From the NCBI GenBank assembly GCA_026770025.1, contig JAMXDE010000007.1, forward strand, positions 744,001 through 808,000: a stretch of DNA of 64,000 bases. Reading direction: 5' to 3'. Below are positions 32,121 through 43,917 of this stretch, one piece after another. Position 1 is the first letter of the stretch. Each line of letters opens with the position of its first letter. A program made the translations under genes and the position numbers. The stretch comes from Craspedostauros australis (taxonomy: Eukaryota > Bacillariophyta > Bacillariophyceae > Mastogloiales > Achnanthaceae). The notes below the pieces were generated by a model. That model had not been told where the DNA came from and ran no database searches. It worked only from the letters and a program-made list of their open reading frames with translations.

Positions 32121-32746
32121 CACAGAGATAGGCAGAGAGATAGTGGATTAATACGACGTTGATGGCGAGCATCGGATGCAACACCATACAATGTATTACA
32201 CCATTCCCATACGACTACTACACATACCACACTAGCTGCACCATACGTACATGTACTGTATGGTATTATCTTAGTCTTGATGGAGCCTGGCTTGACCGCC
32301 GCTCGGAGAGCGGATGGACGCTTGGATTTGGTCTTTGACGCCGACAAACGCAATCATCCAATCCGCCTATCCGTGACTCAAGCGTGAGCACAATGAAACA
32401 CGACTTGTTTGTTCGTGATTCGATGGCGAGAACAAATGCAAGATTCAACCTTCGCAAGACTGAAATCGCGCCAATCTCGTCATTCGTTTCTTTCGTTGGC
32501 GATGGTGAACCGACACGCACTCATCAACCCTTGTTCCGTCTCACTTGTTCTGTGTCCGAATACGTACATTTGACATCATTGTTGCGACAGTCAACCGAGA
32601 CAAAGGGAAGAACTATCACATCATATAATACCGTATTACTCCATTCAACTCGACCGGCAACGAGCAGCGACGGCAATAACAAGAGCAATACCAAGAAAGG
32701 ATATCCTTTGGTCCAGCATTTGCATTCATAGGTGAACACTCATATC
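32121..32746. other. Intergenic, carrier to AIM24-like gene
   Basis: Holds a GTATGGTA motif near 32261 in the carrier 3' flank. A TTCATAG at 32725-32731 just before the next gene could be a splice acceptor for an untranslated exon. No gene seen. Confidence 0.4.
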
Positions 32747-34225
32747 ATGGTGTATGTTCCAACGGCATTTCGCCCGAATCAAGGCAATGCGCAACAGCCG
32801 CAACAGCCGCAACAGGCACAACAGGCACAACAACCGCAGCAGCAGGTGTATCGGCCTCAGCAACAGACGTACCAGCCAGCACCGCCACCGCAACAAAGGC
32901 ATCAACAGCATCAACAACACCGACAGCAGGTTGGAAATCCATCGGCAAGGGCATCAACGTACATCCCACAACAGCCGACGGCGCCAACGTACGTCCCCCA
33001 ACAATCTGTCTCGACCACGGCCGCATACGATGCTCCTGTCGCGGCAGCAACAGCCGTGCCGGACGAACCCTCCGCACCAGTGATGGCAGCGACAGCACCG
33101 GGTGTGGTGCCAATTGCAGCATCTACCCCGCCGATGATTCATGCTCCGCACGCGACATCCAACGAGAGCGCGTACTCTCCCATCAAGACTGAGAGTGTCG
33201 AACCGTCTCTACCAGACTTCTCCCAGGCTCTCAGCTGCCCATCTCCGCCACGATCAAGGAACAGGATTGAACCGACTGCACCATCACCGTTGCCTTTGAA
33301 ACCGCCAATGCCGTTGCCAACCACCGTGGGAGAACCCGTTGTGAAGCCACCCTCCAGCGTCACCTACACCGGAGGCCCCACCAACGGCGTCATCAGCGAA
33401 GGCAACCCCACGCAATGCCACAAGGTCGATTACGAGATCAAGGGCCATGAGATGCAGCTCGTCGAGTTGGTGCTGGATCCGCAGGAAACCGTCATCGCCG
33501 AGGCCGGTGCCATGATGTTCTTGGACGATGGCATCGACTTCAAGGCCAAATTCGGCGATGGTTCCAATCCGAAGCAGGGCTTCTTCGGAAAGCTGATGGC
33601 AGCCGGCGGGCGGATACTGAGCGGCGAATCCTTATTCCTCACGCATTTCACCAACCAGGGTCACTCTCCTGCGAGGGTGGCATTCGCGGCGCCGTTTCCC
33701 GGTAGCCTCTTACCCATTAACATGGCCCAATACGATCGCACCTTGATCTGCCAGAAGGATTCCTTCCTTTGCGCCGCATTTGGGACGAAACTGTCGATGC
33801 ATTTCAACAAGCGCATCGGCAGCGGGTTCTTCGGTGGAGAAGGTTTCATCCTGCAGAAACTGGAAGGCGATGGCATGGCCTTCATCCATGCAGGCGGGAC
33901 GGTCATTCGGAGGGAGCTGCGTGGCGAGCGGTTGCGCGTGGACACCGGGTGTGTCGTCGCGTTCACACAGGGCATCAATTTCGACATCCAGTTGGTCCCG
34001 GGCTTGAAGAGCATCTTTTTCGGTGGAGAAGGTTTGTTCCTGGCCACGTTGCAGGGCACTGGCACGGTCTGGATGCAATCATTGCCATTCTCCCGCATGG
34101 CCGACCGCATCCTCCAGCACGCACCAAGCGCCGGGGGAGGCCGCCAAGGGGAAGGCACAGCGCTCACGGGCGGCTTTGGTGATTTCTTGGACGGTGACAA
34201 TGGCGGTTTCGAATTCAATTTGTAA
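32747..34225 (+). CDS. AIM24/TIGR00266-family protein with Gln-rich N-terminus
   Basis: 492 residues from the ATG at 32747. The first 60 residues are Gln/Pro-rich, encoded by near-perfect CAACAGCCG/CAACAGGCA repeats, followed by a Pro/Ala-rich linker. From about 225 to the end it is an AIM24 domain: [25 protein letters not shown], a Gly-rich [24 protein letters not shown], and two copies of FFGGEG ([17 protein letters not shown] and [16 protein letters not shown]). The family forms a two-fold beta structure; the yeast member sits in mitochondria and affects inner-membrane organisation, bacterial members are uncharacterised. No targeting peptide is visible here. Convergent with the next gene. 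Confidence 0.8.
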   Translation: MVYVPTAFRPNQGNAQQPQQPQQAQQAQQPQQQVYRPQQQTYQPAPPPQQRHQQHQQHRQQVGNPSARASTYIPQQPTAPTYVPQQSVSTTAAYDAPVAAATAVPDEPSAPVMAATAPGVVPIAASTPPMIHAPHATSNESAYSPIKTESVEPSLPDFSQALSCPSPPRSRNRIEPTAPSPLPLKPPMPLPTTVGEPVVKPPSSVTYTGGPTNGVISEGNPTQCHKVDYEIKGHEMQLVELVLDPQETVIAEAGAMMFLDDGIDFKAKFGDGSNPKQGFFGKLMAAGGRILSGESLFLTHFTNQGHSPARVAFAAPFPGSLLPINMAQYDRTLICQKDSFLCAAFGTKLSMHFNKRIGSGFFGGEGFILQKLEGDGMAFIHAGGTVIRRELRGERLRVDTGCVVAFTQGINFDIQLVPGLKSIFFGGEGLFLATLQGTGTVWMQSLPFSRMADRILQHAPSAGGGRQGEGTALTGGFGDFLDGDNGGFEFNL

Positions 34226-34755
34226 CCGTATGTGTTGGTATGTATGGTGGTGTCGGTATGGGATGAGGACGTGCTGCTAACAATGGGAGAGCACTCCATC
34301 TACCTGTACGTATACCCAACGGCATTGTGTAGCTGGTTCAAGACTGTTGCGAAGCGCCGCGAATCTCCACCCTGGCTCCATTCATCATTGCGCTGAGGGG
34401 GGATCATCGTTTGCACCATGCTCTACTATTACTTCTGTGTACTCGTACTTGTGTACTAATATCGTACCAACACCATGACAAGGATCATAAATCACTCCAA
34501 GGTGTCAATTATCTGTGTACTCCATCATTCTCTAGTAGAAGAGAGTATTCTACTCCACGGCGCATCTCGTTGATGTCCACACTCGCTGCTGGTTCAGAAC
34601 GAATGGGCTGTAGTACACACGCTGTGGGACTTCTGTGCAGTGCAGTTGGAGCGGTGGTTGTTCTGTTCGGCATGTTTGGTGCAAATACTCGCATGTCCTA
34701 TACTCGCATGTCCGAATACTTGTAGGTTGAGAGAAGTCGGTGGAGTGCGTATTGT
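34226..34755. other. Convergent 3' gap with TACTCGTA
   Basis: 530 bp containing TACTCGTA at 34440-34447 and two further near-copies (TACTCGCATGTCC) at about 34686-34711. No gene seen. Confidence 0.5.
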
Positions 34756-37700
34756 TCATGCACCATCATTATGTTCATTTTCATGTTTGTTTGATGGCAA
34801 AGCCAACTCGCGGAAACGCTGCCATGTGAAGGGTGACATTTCGGCCCACGCCTCCGGCAACCTCATGTGTCTGTGCTGACTTGTTGCCGTGCGTATGATG
34901 CGTAGGTTGCCCGGGATCAGCCGCCCTCCAATCTGCCAAGTCTTGACATCGTACCGAGCAGCGACCACCATGCCATCGGACCATTCGATCCGAATACTTG
35001 GAAAATCAACGGAGACGCTCGCTCTCTTGGAAGCCACCAGCTGGTTCAGATCCATTGCAGCCACAGTCATGCTTTGGAAGGTCTTGGCGAGCCCCACGAC
35101 GATGCTTTGCATTTCATCCGGAAGGACTTCAGTCTGAGGGAGATGGCCCAAGCAACTTTGCAGGTAGTTCGAGTAGAGGGCATCGCCTGGAGACTGTCGC
35201 GCGATGGCCGGGCCGTCGCCGTCTGCTTTCATGGAAATAGTATACATAAGTTCACGGTCGACCATTTCATACGAAAGCATTGTCCCGATCCCGCCGATTG
35301 CATGTTCGAAGTTGAGACTCATCCTATCGTCCGACACCTCGAGCAGTCGGAAGGTCATCAGGTGAGACAGCGCCTCACAATCCAGAGCCGCCGATGGTCC
35401 CTGCATGGCCTTTGCCACATCGAGTTGCCATCTGGCGTCCCGTATCTGCGCTTCCATCATTGCGATGTCATCCTGGCATGACTGGAACCGGTGCTCTAAG
35501 ATGCGAGTGCTGCGAGGAAGTGAGCGGAGTTCCAAAGATTCGATCTGTTCGACATCACTATCCAGCTCCTTGTCCATCGAGTCGAGCAATCCTTCGACTC
35601 TCTTGAGGCATCGGCTTTCAATGCATTCCCAGGTACGCTTTTGACCATTTTGCTGGTTGGTACCCTGCACGGAGGCAGCATCATGAGAATGGGATCCCGT
35701 GCAGCGTAACACATTCGTTTCTATATCTTTCAGGAATGTCGAGCGGATGTGAGCTGGGAGGATCTCCAAGAGGTACGTCATGGTTTGCATCGACTCGTTG
35801 CTGGCCATCGCAGACAGGACCTGCGCTGCGCCCCACTCCCGATCGCACGCAGGCGAATGCACCAACGCTTTCACGATGCAAGTTTCCTTGGGGGTCTGCC
35901 AATTCGATTGTGAGCAGCAAATGCACGAGTGTGACAATGAGAGTGGATGGAAGCAGAGTATTTGTGTTAGAGACGGACAAGGCTAAATACAGAGATTGCT
36001 ATTTGATCGCTGAACACGAGTCGGCAATGGCCCCGCAAAGAAAACAATTCAAACTCACCGGAACTTCGTCAGAAGGGAGCCAAACAGCGCTCATGTCATG
36101 CTTGATTGGAGAATGGTGACCATCATGGTGAGGAGCAGGATGGTGGCGGTGATGATCTACCGGTTGATCCTTCTTCTTTATGAGTCGCACCGTCGATGGC
36201 AGAGCATGTGGGGACTCGATGGCACCACCCATGGTGTGGATCGAGCCAAGGCTCATCCTAGATGATGCCGACGCTGTGCGTTGTTGCTGTTGCGTTGGCA
36301 GCAGTGGTGATGATTGCGACGGTGACACATGCTGTTGCTGCTGTGGCTGCTTCAAAGAACTGGAGGACTTAGTGGTGATAGATGAGCATGACGATACGGT
36401 GGAAATGGGGTGCGAGAGGACGCTGCGGGCCGATTTGCCAGCATGCGACACGACGCTCTGCGATGGTGGTGATGGTGTCGCATCCATGGCCGCACCAGAC
36501 GAATTCACTGACTGCATGACACTCGCCGTGTCCAATGTCATCGGCGACAGCTGCGACGGCTCGGATGATATGTCCGACAGAGTGCTGATTGAATATCTAC
36601 CGGAGACCTGCTTCTCTGTTGGTGTTGTTTCTAGTTGCGTCTTGATCAAGCCTGCAGTGTCCACGGGCGAACCAGCAAAATTGTCCCTGTGGGGTGAAAG
36701 TTGGAGTGGCGCAGATTCCTCGTTCACCACAGCAGATGGAGCCAATGCATGGGGTGCAGGTGAATGCATGTCCTCATCCTGTGTTGTCGTAGGTGGAAGA
36801 TCATCGTTGGCTTGCCCGACAGGGTCGTCATCGCCAAGCTTGTCTCCGCTCAGCGATCTCCTAGGGCTAGGCGTGAAGAGCTGGCTGTCACGGCGATTCT
36901 TGCGTCGGCGGCTGGAAACACGGATTTTCGGCTGGTCGAAGTCGTCTTCCCATTCCGCTAGAAGAGACGTGTTGTGTTTCGTCTCCTTGTTCTGTTCCAC
37001 CTCTTCCTCCGTCTGTTCCTTGACATCCATCGAGTATCGTTTTCGAGCCACTTCTTCCGGCAGTGGCGTGAGCTTCTTCGCTGGGTCATCGATTTCGTAC
37101 TCCACGGCTTGCGGCGAACCGAATTGGACACGGTGAGCCTTGCGTTTGGTTTCGCTGATCGACATGAGACTCTTGCCTGCCCTTGCCTTGGAATGGGAAA
37201 GACTGAATGAATGAGAGCATGAATGGAAACAAGAACATGTACGAGCATCGAAGAGATGATGATGATGATGATGATCATGATGTCTGTGAGTTCCATTATT
37301 CTTGGTGTGATGGAACGTGAATCGAACAAACACAAGGAAGGCCACACACAAAACGAAAGCCACATCATCATTTTGATGCAAAAGTATAAGGTGCATGTAT
37401 ATTCCAGAGTCATGATGCGAGATTCAGATGAGCGTTACGAAAGCAGAGCATCGGTAGTGCACCAGATGACGGATGGTACCATAGACCAAGCTTGGCAATT
37501 ACACAAACACACACACATGCACATGCACATGTACATACCAGCTCCTGATCGGCGGCTTGCGTTGCGCTGACCAAGTTGATTTGATTTGTGGGAACTGAGA
37601 TTGGGACTGCGATTGCAATGATGGTGTTGTCGTTCCTGCTGGTGCTGCCGCTACCGACTCGTCTGTCTGCTGCGCGGAACCGTAGCAAAGCTCCCAATAT

Positions 37701-38716
37701 CGTCGCACCTGTTGCTGTGGCGTCTCATGGCTTCGTCGGTTGGGGCTTGGGCCGGTGGGCGTTGCGAAGTTGCATGATGGTGACAGGGACGAGAATGCAC
37801 TGTGACCAGCAGCGGCCGTTGGAGTTGAGCAGTCGTGCGGAACGTCACCGGATTCGGCATCCAAGGAATGCAGGGAGAGAGAATCGTCGCTTTCGTTGCC
37901 GTGGCCGCTGCTGGTTGCAGTCGTTTCGGCTTTTGCGCCAGTTGGAGGATGCACAGGTGCATGACTTCCCTGTCGCACGAGTACTCGCACGTTGGTGTCT
38001 TGATGTTGACAATGTTCGGAAGGGTCCTCGAGTTCCGGTTGCTGAATGAAATCCCAGGTGGTGCTGTTGATTGAAATGTTGGAGTCAGCTGCTCCAGAGT
38101 GTTGATGGCAACGGCGGCGGCGGCGGCGGCGGCGTTTGGAGTGTTGGTTGCGCACGTGTTGGCCATGTCGTTTGATCGACACATTCAGCTGGGCAGCGCT
38201 CGACATCGACGAAGGCATGCCTGCCGACGAAAGTACAGGACTTGAGGGTTCCGTGGAAGTCGATGATGCCGACGACTCGGATGTTGACATTGAGGAAGAT
38301 GATGATGGTGACGAAGCCGACGACGATGACGATATAGATGCAGGAGAGCCTGATTTGAAAGGCTCATCCACATTGCATGGCTGGCTGTGATCTGTGCCTA
38401 TTGCTGTGTCTGCGGCCATGTCCATGGAATTGTCTTTGCCTTTGCCTGTGCATGCATCATCTTCCTGATGCTCGTGATTGTATGTGTTCACGCGCTTGTG
38501 CGGACCTGAAGACTGCGCTGTGCCACCGTCACCATTGGCGTCGTTGCGCCCGCTGCAGTCGGATCCTTTCTGGGCAGTTGCTGCCTTCGTCGCCATGGTG
38601 GCTATGCGGACAGTGTTGATGGAGAGTCCGCCCAAAGGTTGTCGCTGTTTGTTCCTGCGGGAGATGCTCGGCGACGAATGGTTGGACTGGACAGGTCTGC
38701 TGAGATCTGGGGCCAT
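34756..38716 (-). CDS. Large disordered protein with RVxF motif and coiled coil
   Basis: I infer three exons: 38716-37539, 37202-36059 and 35895-34756, with introns of 336 bp (GTATGT ... TTCAG) and 163 bp (GTGAGT ... GGCAG). All phases agree and the product has 1153 residues. Exon 1 is Ser-rich with a run of eight Arg. Exon 2 starts with a basic patch and R417-V-Q-F420, a protein-phosphatase-1 docking motif, followed by AVEYE and TPLPEE; the rest is Ser/Thr-Pro-rich (RRDSQLFTPSPRRS). Exon 3 has a coiled coil and a folded C-terminal part. This layout recalls the kinetochore scaffold KNL1/Spc7, but I see no MELT repeats, so that is only a hypothesis. It could also be two genes split at the first intron. 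Confidence 0.55.
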
Positions 38717-39638
38717 GATGGTTGTTGTTCTCTTGAGCGTGGTCTTCACTTTGAAACTCTGCTTCACTCCCTCACTCCCTCACTTCCTCACTTCGTCAAC
38801 TAGATTTGCCTCCGATGATGGGCCGCTCTCCAGCTGCGAGTATTGCCGCACGTGTGGTAGGATCATGCGAGTCTTGAATTGTTGCTGCTTCCTTCTTGCT
38901 TGTTGCTTTCTTTGGTGTTGCTAGTCGTATCCTTTCACCGTTTAGCTGATATCGCACGAAGGATGTTGCTTTGTTGTCGCTGTGTTGCTGTGTTGCTGGC
39001 CTTGTCTTGCCTTTGTGACCTTTGCTGTACTATAATGCCGTTTACCTTGCTCCTCTTCTTTCCGTTTTGCATCACTTCTTGTCGCTCCTTGTCGTTCTTG
39101 CTCTCTTTCCATGACCATGACATCACACGGCCGTATTGCTCGTGGTGGCAGTTCCTCCACTCGCTTCGGAATGGTTGTTGCCACTCTTGTTGACCAACTC
39201 CGACAACAATTTGAATTTGAAATTGATCGATTCGCATGATTCAAATACATATCCACGACTCAGATGACATCATTGGAAAAGATCTCTGCGTGACGGAAAA
39301 ACTGCGCTTGCGGTTCCGTTTCTGGTTGCGAACAGTTGGCATCTTCAGGTCAGCGTTGGTGCGTCTCCATGGTGGCACCGATCCGACGATGGCAACCCAC
39401 CCCGTCACATTCCGTAGATCGGACACATCAAGTGTTACAGTTCAAACGATACCGATCGGTGGCTGCTACACAGGGCTGTCCACCATTCCGCAAATTCGCC
39501 TGTTCATCGATCCACACAATAAGTGCGAGTACACGAGCTGGCTGGATGCAACTACCGACAGATCGCTCCCCATCGTATTGGTAGCTCGCGAAGAATGACA
39601 ACTTTTTCAATCGCTGCGTAGTTGTTGGGATCGGTGGA
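38717..39638. other. Divergent promoter, RVxF protein and Nudix gene
   Basis: About 920 bp. A 120-codon frame at 39236-39598 is open, but has no recognisable domain or clear codon bias. I treat it as non-coding. Confidence 0.4.
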
Positions 39639-41435
39639 ATGCTGATCAGTCTCCTGTCTCCCACATCGCGTGCATGGTCGACATCTTCCTTCAATACTTT
39701 CACTCCCTCGTCGCACCATTCATCCGCACTTGTCGGTTGCGCTGGCCACCCCATGGTTGCGACAGGCACCAGCGTACTCGTATCCCCAAAATCCAAGCAT
39801 CTTCGGCAAGCACGAGCGTCAACACCAGCGACAACGTCAAGAGCTTCGATCGCATCTACGAAGATGGCACAAGGCGACGACGACGGCGACATGACAGACA
39901 ACTTGTCGAATGTGCCATCCGGTCTCGATGCACCGATACGAACACTGGCTGGCCGCTACGTTGTTGAGTTGGAGACGATCACGAACGCTGCCGGCGACTA
40001 CGCGACACAGATGCTCCTGTGTCCCATTGCAGATGTTGTGGATCCGGCCGAGGTGCCTGCGGAAGGCGCACGTTCATTTCAAGCCCTGCATACCTCCATG
40101 GACACCGTGCGTGAGAAGGCGACCACAAGATTGCAATGCACCATGGTCATGGCAGATCAGGAGCAGACGAAAAATGATGTTGCATCTGCGTGGGAGATAC
40201 GAGTGCAGGCGGAGAATGTGCAGAGTTCAATGGATGGCCATGCCAACGATGCCGGCGACGAGCAGCAACAAGAACAACTCCTGCTATCCACTCTTTCACG
40301 CGTGCTGGTGCAGTGGGCATTGCGAGATGCGACATCCGCGGCTTCTGGTGGATGCGCTGACGTGAATGTGTCATTTAGTGGCGGGTTGACGGATTGCGTC
40401 CAAAATGACAACGAAACTCTGGTCCTGCAACAATCGAACGAGCTGAGTGACAAGGAATACGAGACACTGTTTGCTTTCCTTCTTGTGGACGCGACGAAAG
40501 GGTACGGCGAATGGGTGGAAATGGTGCCTTGGACGGGGCGGGTTCTGGGGAGGTTGCCGAGATCGTTGGTGCACACGATAAACGTCCTGCATCGTGGCAT
40601 TGGGATGTTCGTGACGAAGGACGTTGCGATGATCAGACAGCATGGGCATGAGCATGGTGGTGATGCAGAAGAGGACGACGCGGGCATTCGTGATGCCAGT
40701 CATCATCAAGACGACGCGCTGTCGCAATACTCGTATCCAGATCTCTACGTGCACAGACGCACTGACAGCAAACGCATCTTCCCCTCCCTCTACGACATGT
40801 TCATTGGGGGCGTGTCGCTTGCCGGTAAAGCGTCGGAAGCGACAGCGAGGCGCGAAGTTGCGGAAGAACTTGGCCTGGTACAGGCGTTGCACTGCAATGA
40901 TGCTGGATCCGACGCACTGAGCGAACCATTGCTGGATTGCGTGGTCTGCACTTCCCACAACCGTTGCTTCGTGACGTTGTACAGCTACGCCATGGACATG
41001 AGTGTCGAAAGCGTGACATGGCAAGAGGAAGAGGTGGCATGGGGAGCGTTCATGCCGTACCCCATCATTGTGGCATCGGCCGACCTGTCCATCCAGCGAC
41101 TTGCGGAACGTATGCAATGGCCTGGCGGCTATCCGCCCATCCAGTCATCCATGAAGGGAAGTCTCCCCACCGCGTTCCAAGATGTGACGGAGGCAGGACG
41201 AAGCAATCACGCTTTTGAGGATCCGCATGATGACGTCAACATCAACACCAATGTGAATGCAAACGTCGATGCTGCTGATGGTGTCATTGAAGTTGCAGCC
41301 GAGGAAGATGGAGAAGATGCGCAAGCTGCAAGTGGGTGGGGTAGCTGGGACTATGTTCCAGACGGTCTGTTGGTGTGGGAGGCGTGGCTCAAGTCACTGC
41401 AAATTCCGCACGAGTGCCCACACCATTCATCATGA
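39639..41435 (+). CDS. Nudix-domain protein with altered Nudix box
   Basis: 598 residues, intronless. The Ser/Arg-rich N-terminus could be an organelle presequence; a second plausible start is the Met of MAQGDDDG (residue 76). The middle region is acidic with low-complexity inserts. The Nudix fold begins near 365 with VHRRTDSKRIFPSLYDMFIGG and has the box G391-x5-K397-x7-R405-E406-V-A-E409-E410-L-G412-L. The REVxEE helix that binds metal is intact, but the first Glu is Lys. The fold ends near 490, followed by an Asp/Asn-rich spacer and a WGSWDYVPDGLLVWEAWL tail. The relatives with this VHRR.D...P..YD layout act on isoprenoid or nucleoside diphosphates; substrate unknown. Confidence 0.75.
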   Translation: MLISLLSPTSRAWSTSSFNTFTPSSHHSSALVGCAGHPMVATGTSVLVSPKSKHLRQARASTPATTSRASIASTKMAQGDDDGDMTDNLSNVPSGLDAPIRTLAGRYVVELETITNAAGDYATQMLLCPIADVVDPAEVPAEGARSFQALHTSMDTVREKATTRLQCTMVMADQEQTKNDVASAWEIRVQAENVQSSMDGHANDAGDEQQQEQLLLSTLSRVLVQWALRDATSAASGGCADVNVSFSGGLTDCVQNDNETLVLQQSNELSDKEYETLFAFLLVDATKGYGEWVEMVPWTGRVLGRLPRSLVHTINVLHRGIGMFVTKDVAMIRQHGHEHGGDAEEDDAGIRDASHHQDDALSQYSYPDLYVHRRTDSKRIFPSLYDMFIGGVSLAGKASEATARREVAEELGLVQALHCNDAGSDALSEPLLDCVVCTSHNRCFVTLYSYAMDMSVESVTWQEEEVAWGAFMPYPIIVASADLSIQRLAERMQWPGGYPPIQSSMKGSLPTAFQDVTEAGRSNHAFEDPHDDVNINTNVNANVDAADGVIEVAAEEDGEDAQAASGWGSWDYVPDGLLVWEAWLKSLQIPHECPHHSS

Positions 41436-42550
41436 CGGGGAGAGACGAGCGTGACGTTGCCAGTTGCTCGTGGTGTTGCAGCTCGTACAATGCCAATGGT
41501 GTGTGAATGGCATGAATAGCATGCACGATTCGACCAATAAGCGCCATACGCACCGGAGTAGAGTGCCTGCCCCTCGCATGACCGTCAATTTGTGCTCGCA
41601 AGCAACAACAGAAGAAAGACACTCACAAAGGAACATCACGGGGAAATCCGACGAAGGAAGGATCCCCCAGAGGAGGGAACTGACGTTCGTGTGATGCAGG
41701 CAGTATGACTGCAGAGCGTGCGGAGTCGGTTGTGCTCAAAGGCGCCATCGTCATCGCCACCGTTGTTGCTAATCCAGATGTTGGAGGCACGCACAATGGA
41801 CAAGGAATGTGTTCTTTTGCGGACGCCCCTTCGTTGCACAGAAGCAAGGAATGGATTCGCTTCTCCAGCGAGAGGGGTGCCACAGGGTTGGTGATGTTGA
41901 TGTTGATGCTGCCGGCAGAGTAGGAATGGGAGTCGGAGAACGACCCAAAGAGAGGGATGTGGTCCTCGGTGACGCATGCATACATGTGTCACGTGTGTGT
42001 ACTCGTGTCTGGTGATGTTGCGGATGTCAAAGCCGGTGGGTGGTGACGTTGCGGGAAAGCAAATCGCAATTTCACAGGATCCAGAATTGCCAACAAGGTC
42101 CTCGTGGGGCATCTGAATCCGAACCGAACGAGAAGTGCCTGGACAAAACAAGAAGGCTGGGGGGGCAGTTCAAAATGCAATAATTTGCTCTATTCCATAG
42201 CGCTTAAGTCATAAATCACTTGTTTCCGCCTAGTTCTTATCCTCGACGGAATAATATATAATTTTCGTTCTTTTTTGGATAATTGGTGCTTTTCCGCAGA
42301 ATTTGGTCGGTGTCCTCTCGCTCTTCGCTGTTGCTCCTTTTGTGCACTTTACACTGTGTCCGTGTTCGCTGTGCGTATCAACGTCGCCATGTCGAGGAGC
42401 AGATTACGCCTCCTTGCTGCTTCGCACATGAACCACTTGCATTGCACGATTTCGCAGAACTCAAGGAACACTGTTTTTGTCTCTGTGATTCGTTAGCTGA
42501 TGAGAGCATTCATGTGCTGTTCTGTTTGAGTTAGTTGTCACGGATCATTT
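41436..42550. other. Intergenic, transition to AT-rich block
   Basis: From about 42180 the sequence becomes clearly more AT-rich. No gene is supported here. Confidence 0.45.
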
Positions 42551-42564
42551 TCTTCTTCCTCGAA

Positions 42565-42960
42565 CATTGTTGAAGCAACTTTTATCAATGACAAATATTC
42601 AGCCTTATCTGTACTAGCTATTCATTGGGTTGAAACAGCATGAATCATTGACACAGAAGCGTGCTCATCTAAGCAAGCCCTCCAATTCGTTGAAACAGCT
42701 TTTATCAATGACAAATATTCAGCATTATCCCCTACAAATCGTAGAAACAGCTTTTATCAATGACAATTTTCAGCCTTATCCGTACTAGCTATTCATTGGG
42801 TTGAAACAGCATGAATCATTGACACAGAATCGTGCTCATCTATGCAAGCACTCCATTTGGTTGAAACAGTGTTTATCACACAGACACAGATTCGATCTTG
42901 TAACGCCATCTATGGTTGGAACGGTGCCTATCACACAGAAATAGGTGCAGTTCTGCCCTT
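42565..42960. repeat. Diverged direct repeats, TTGAAACAGC family
   Basis: The core GTTGAAACAGC followed by TTATCAATGAC or ATGAATCATTGAC recurs at about 42569, 42640, 42690, 42741, 42802, 42859 and (weaker) 42917. A longer unit of about 110 bp, containing CCTTATCYGTACTAGC and CGTGCTCATCTAWGCAAGC, is present twice (near 42580-42692 and 42750-42858). Units become less similar towards 43000. Confidence 0.75.
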
Positions 42961-43088
42961 ATGCACCAACGATACGGCAAAAACGGCGGCTATGGCACAG
43001 ATTCAGATGCGTTTCTGACCCTTATGCGCTATCCTTAAGGCCAAAATGAGGCTCATTCCAATAGATGCAGATTAATTTCTTCCCTTTG

Positions 43089-43518
43089 TGCACTTTCCAT
43101 AAAGCCCGAATGAGTCATATCCCAAAAAACAAATTGTGCACTTTCCATAAAGCCCAAATGAGCCCTATCCCAAAAAACAAATTGTGCACTATCCATAAAG
43201 CCCAAATGAGTCCTATCCCAAAAAACAAATTATGCACTATCCATAAAGCCCAAATGAGCCCTATCCCAAAAAACAAATTGTGCACTATCCATAAAGCCCA
43301 AATGAGTCATATCCCAAAAAACAAATTGTGCACTTTCCATAAAGCCCAAATGAGCCCTATCCCAAAAAACAAATTGTGCACTATCCATAAAGCCCAAATG
43401 AGTCCTATCCCAAAAAACAAATTATGCACTATCCATAAAGCCCAAATGAGTCTTATCCCAAAAAACAAATTGTGCACTATCAATAAAGCCCAAATGAGTC
43501 TTATTCCAACAAAGGGCT
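43089..43518. repeat. 48-bp tandem array A, nine copies
   Basis: Unit TGCACTATCCATAAAGCCCA... of exactly 48 bp, copies starting at 43089, 43137, 43185, 43233, 43281, 43329, 43377, 43425 and a decayed one at 43473. Copies 2-3 are identical to copies 6-7, so a 192-bp higher-order unit was duplicated. Because 48 is a multiple of three, one frame stays open across the array and would encode a 16-residue repeat (KNKLCTIHKAQMSPIP). The unit has 18 G/C of 48. Confidence 0.95.
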
Positions 43519-43917
43519 ATATTAGTCCTCATATTAATCGTTAAAAAGGACTGAAGTAGCGCTTTTTAGTCACCCATAGAGGCGTTTTCGACACTATGGG
43601 GCGCTCATAAGACCAAATGGATTCTTATGACCACTTCGACTTAATTTGAAGCATTATGCGAGTCGAATGTGACCAAATTGGCCTATGTATAAGGCCAAAA
43701 CATGCCACATCACAAAGGCATCATTTGGAGTGCTTCGTGACATCAATCCAAACAGCAAGAAAAGCGCTTATAGAGCTTTCATAAGCGCAATTCTGACCCC
43801 TAAAAGCGATGCATAAGGCCGAAATCGCCCTCTTGAAGGCGGCATAGATGCGTTTTTTATTCTTTGCAGTGCCCCATAACGTCAATTCTTGCATCACTTG
43901 AAGCAAGAAAAGGTGCA
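43519..43917. other. Diverged satellite-like spacer between the arrays
   Basis: Contains scattered short modules related to array units (ATAAGACCAAATGG, GTGACCAAATTGG, TATAAGGCCAAAACATG, GCATAAGGCCGAAATC). It looks like decayed repeat rather than a gene. Confidence 0.5.

Noticed and set aside
36180-37136. A 318-codon plus-strand frame
   Set aside because: Antisense of exon 2 of the RVxF protein; Ser/Cys-rich translation without motifs.
39236-39598. Possible gene upstream of the Nudix protein
   Set aside because: No motif, no clear codon bias, and it lies in a divergent promoter.
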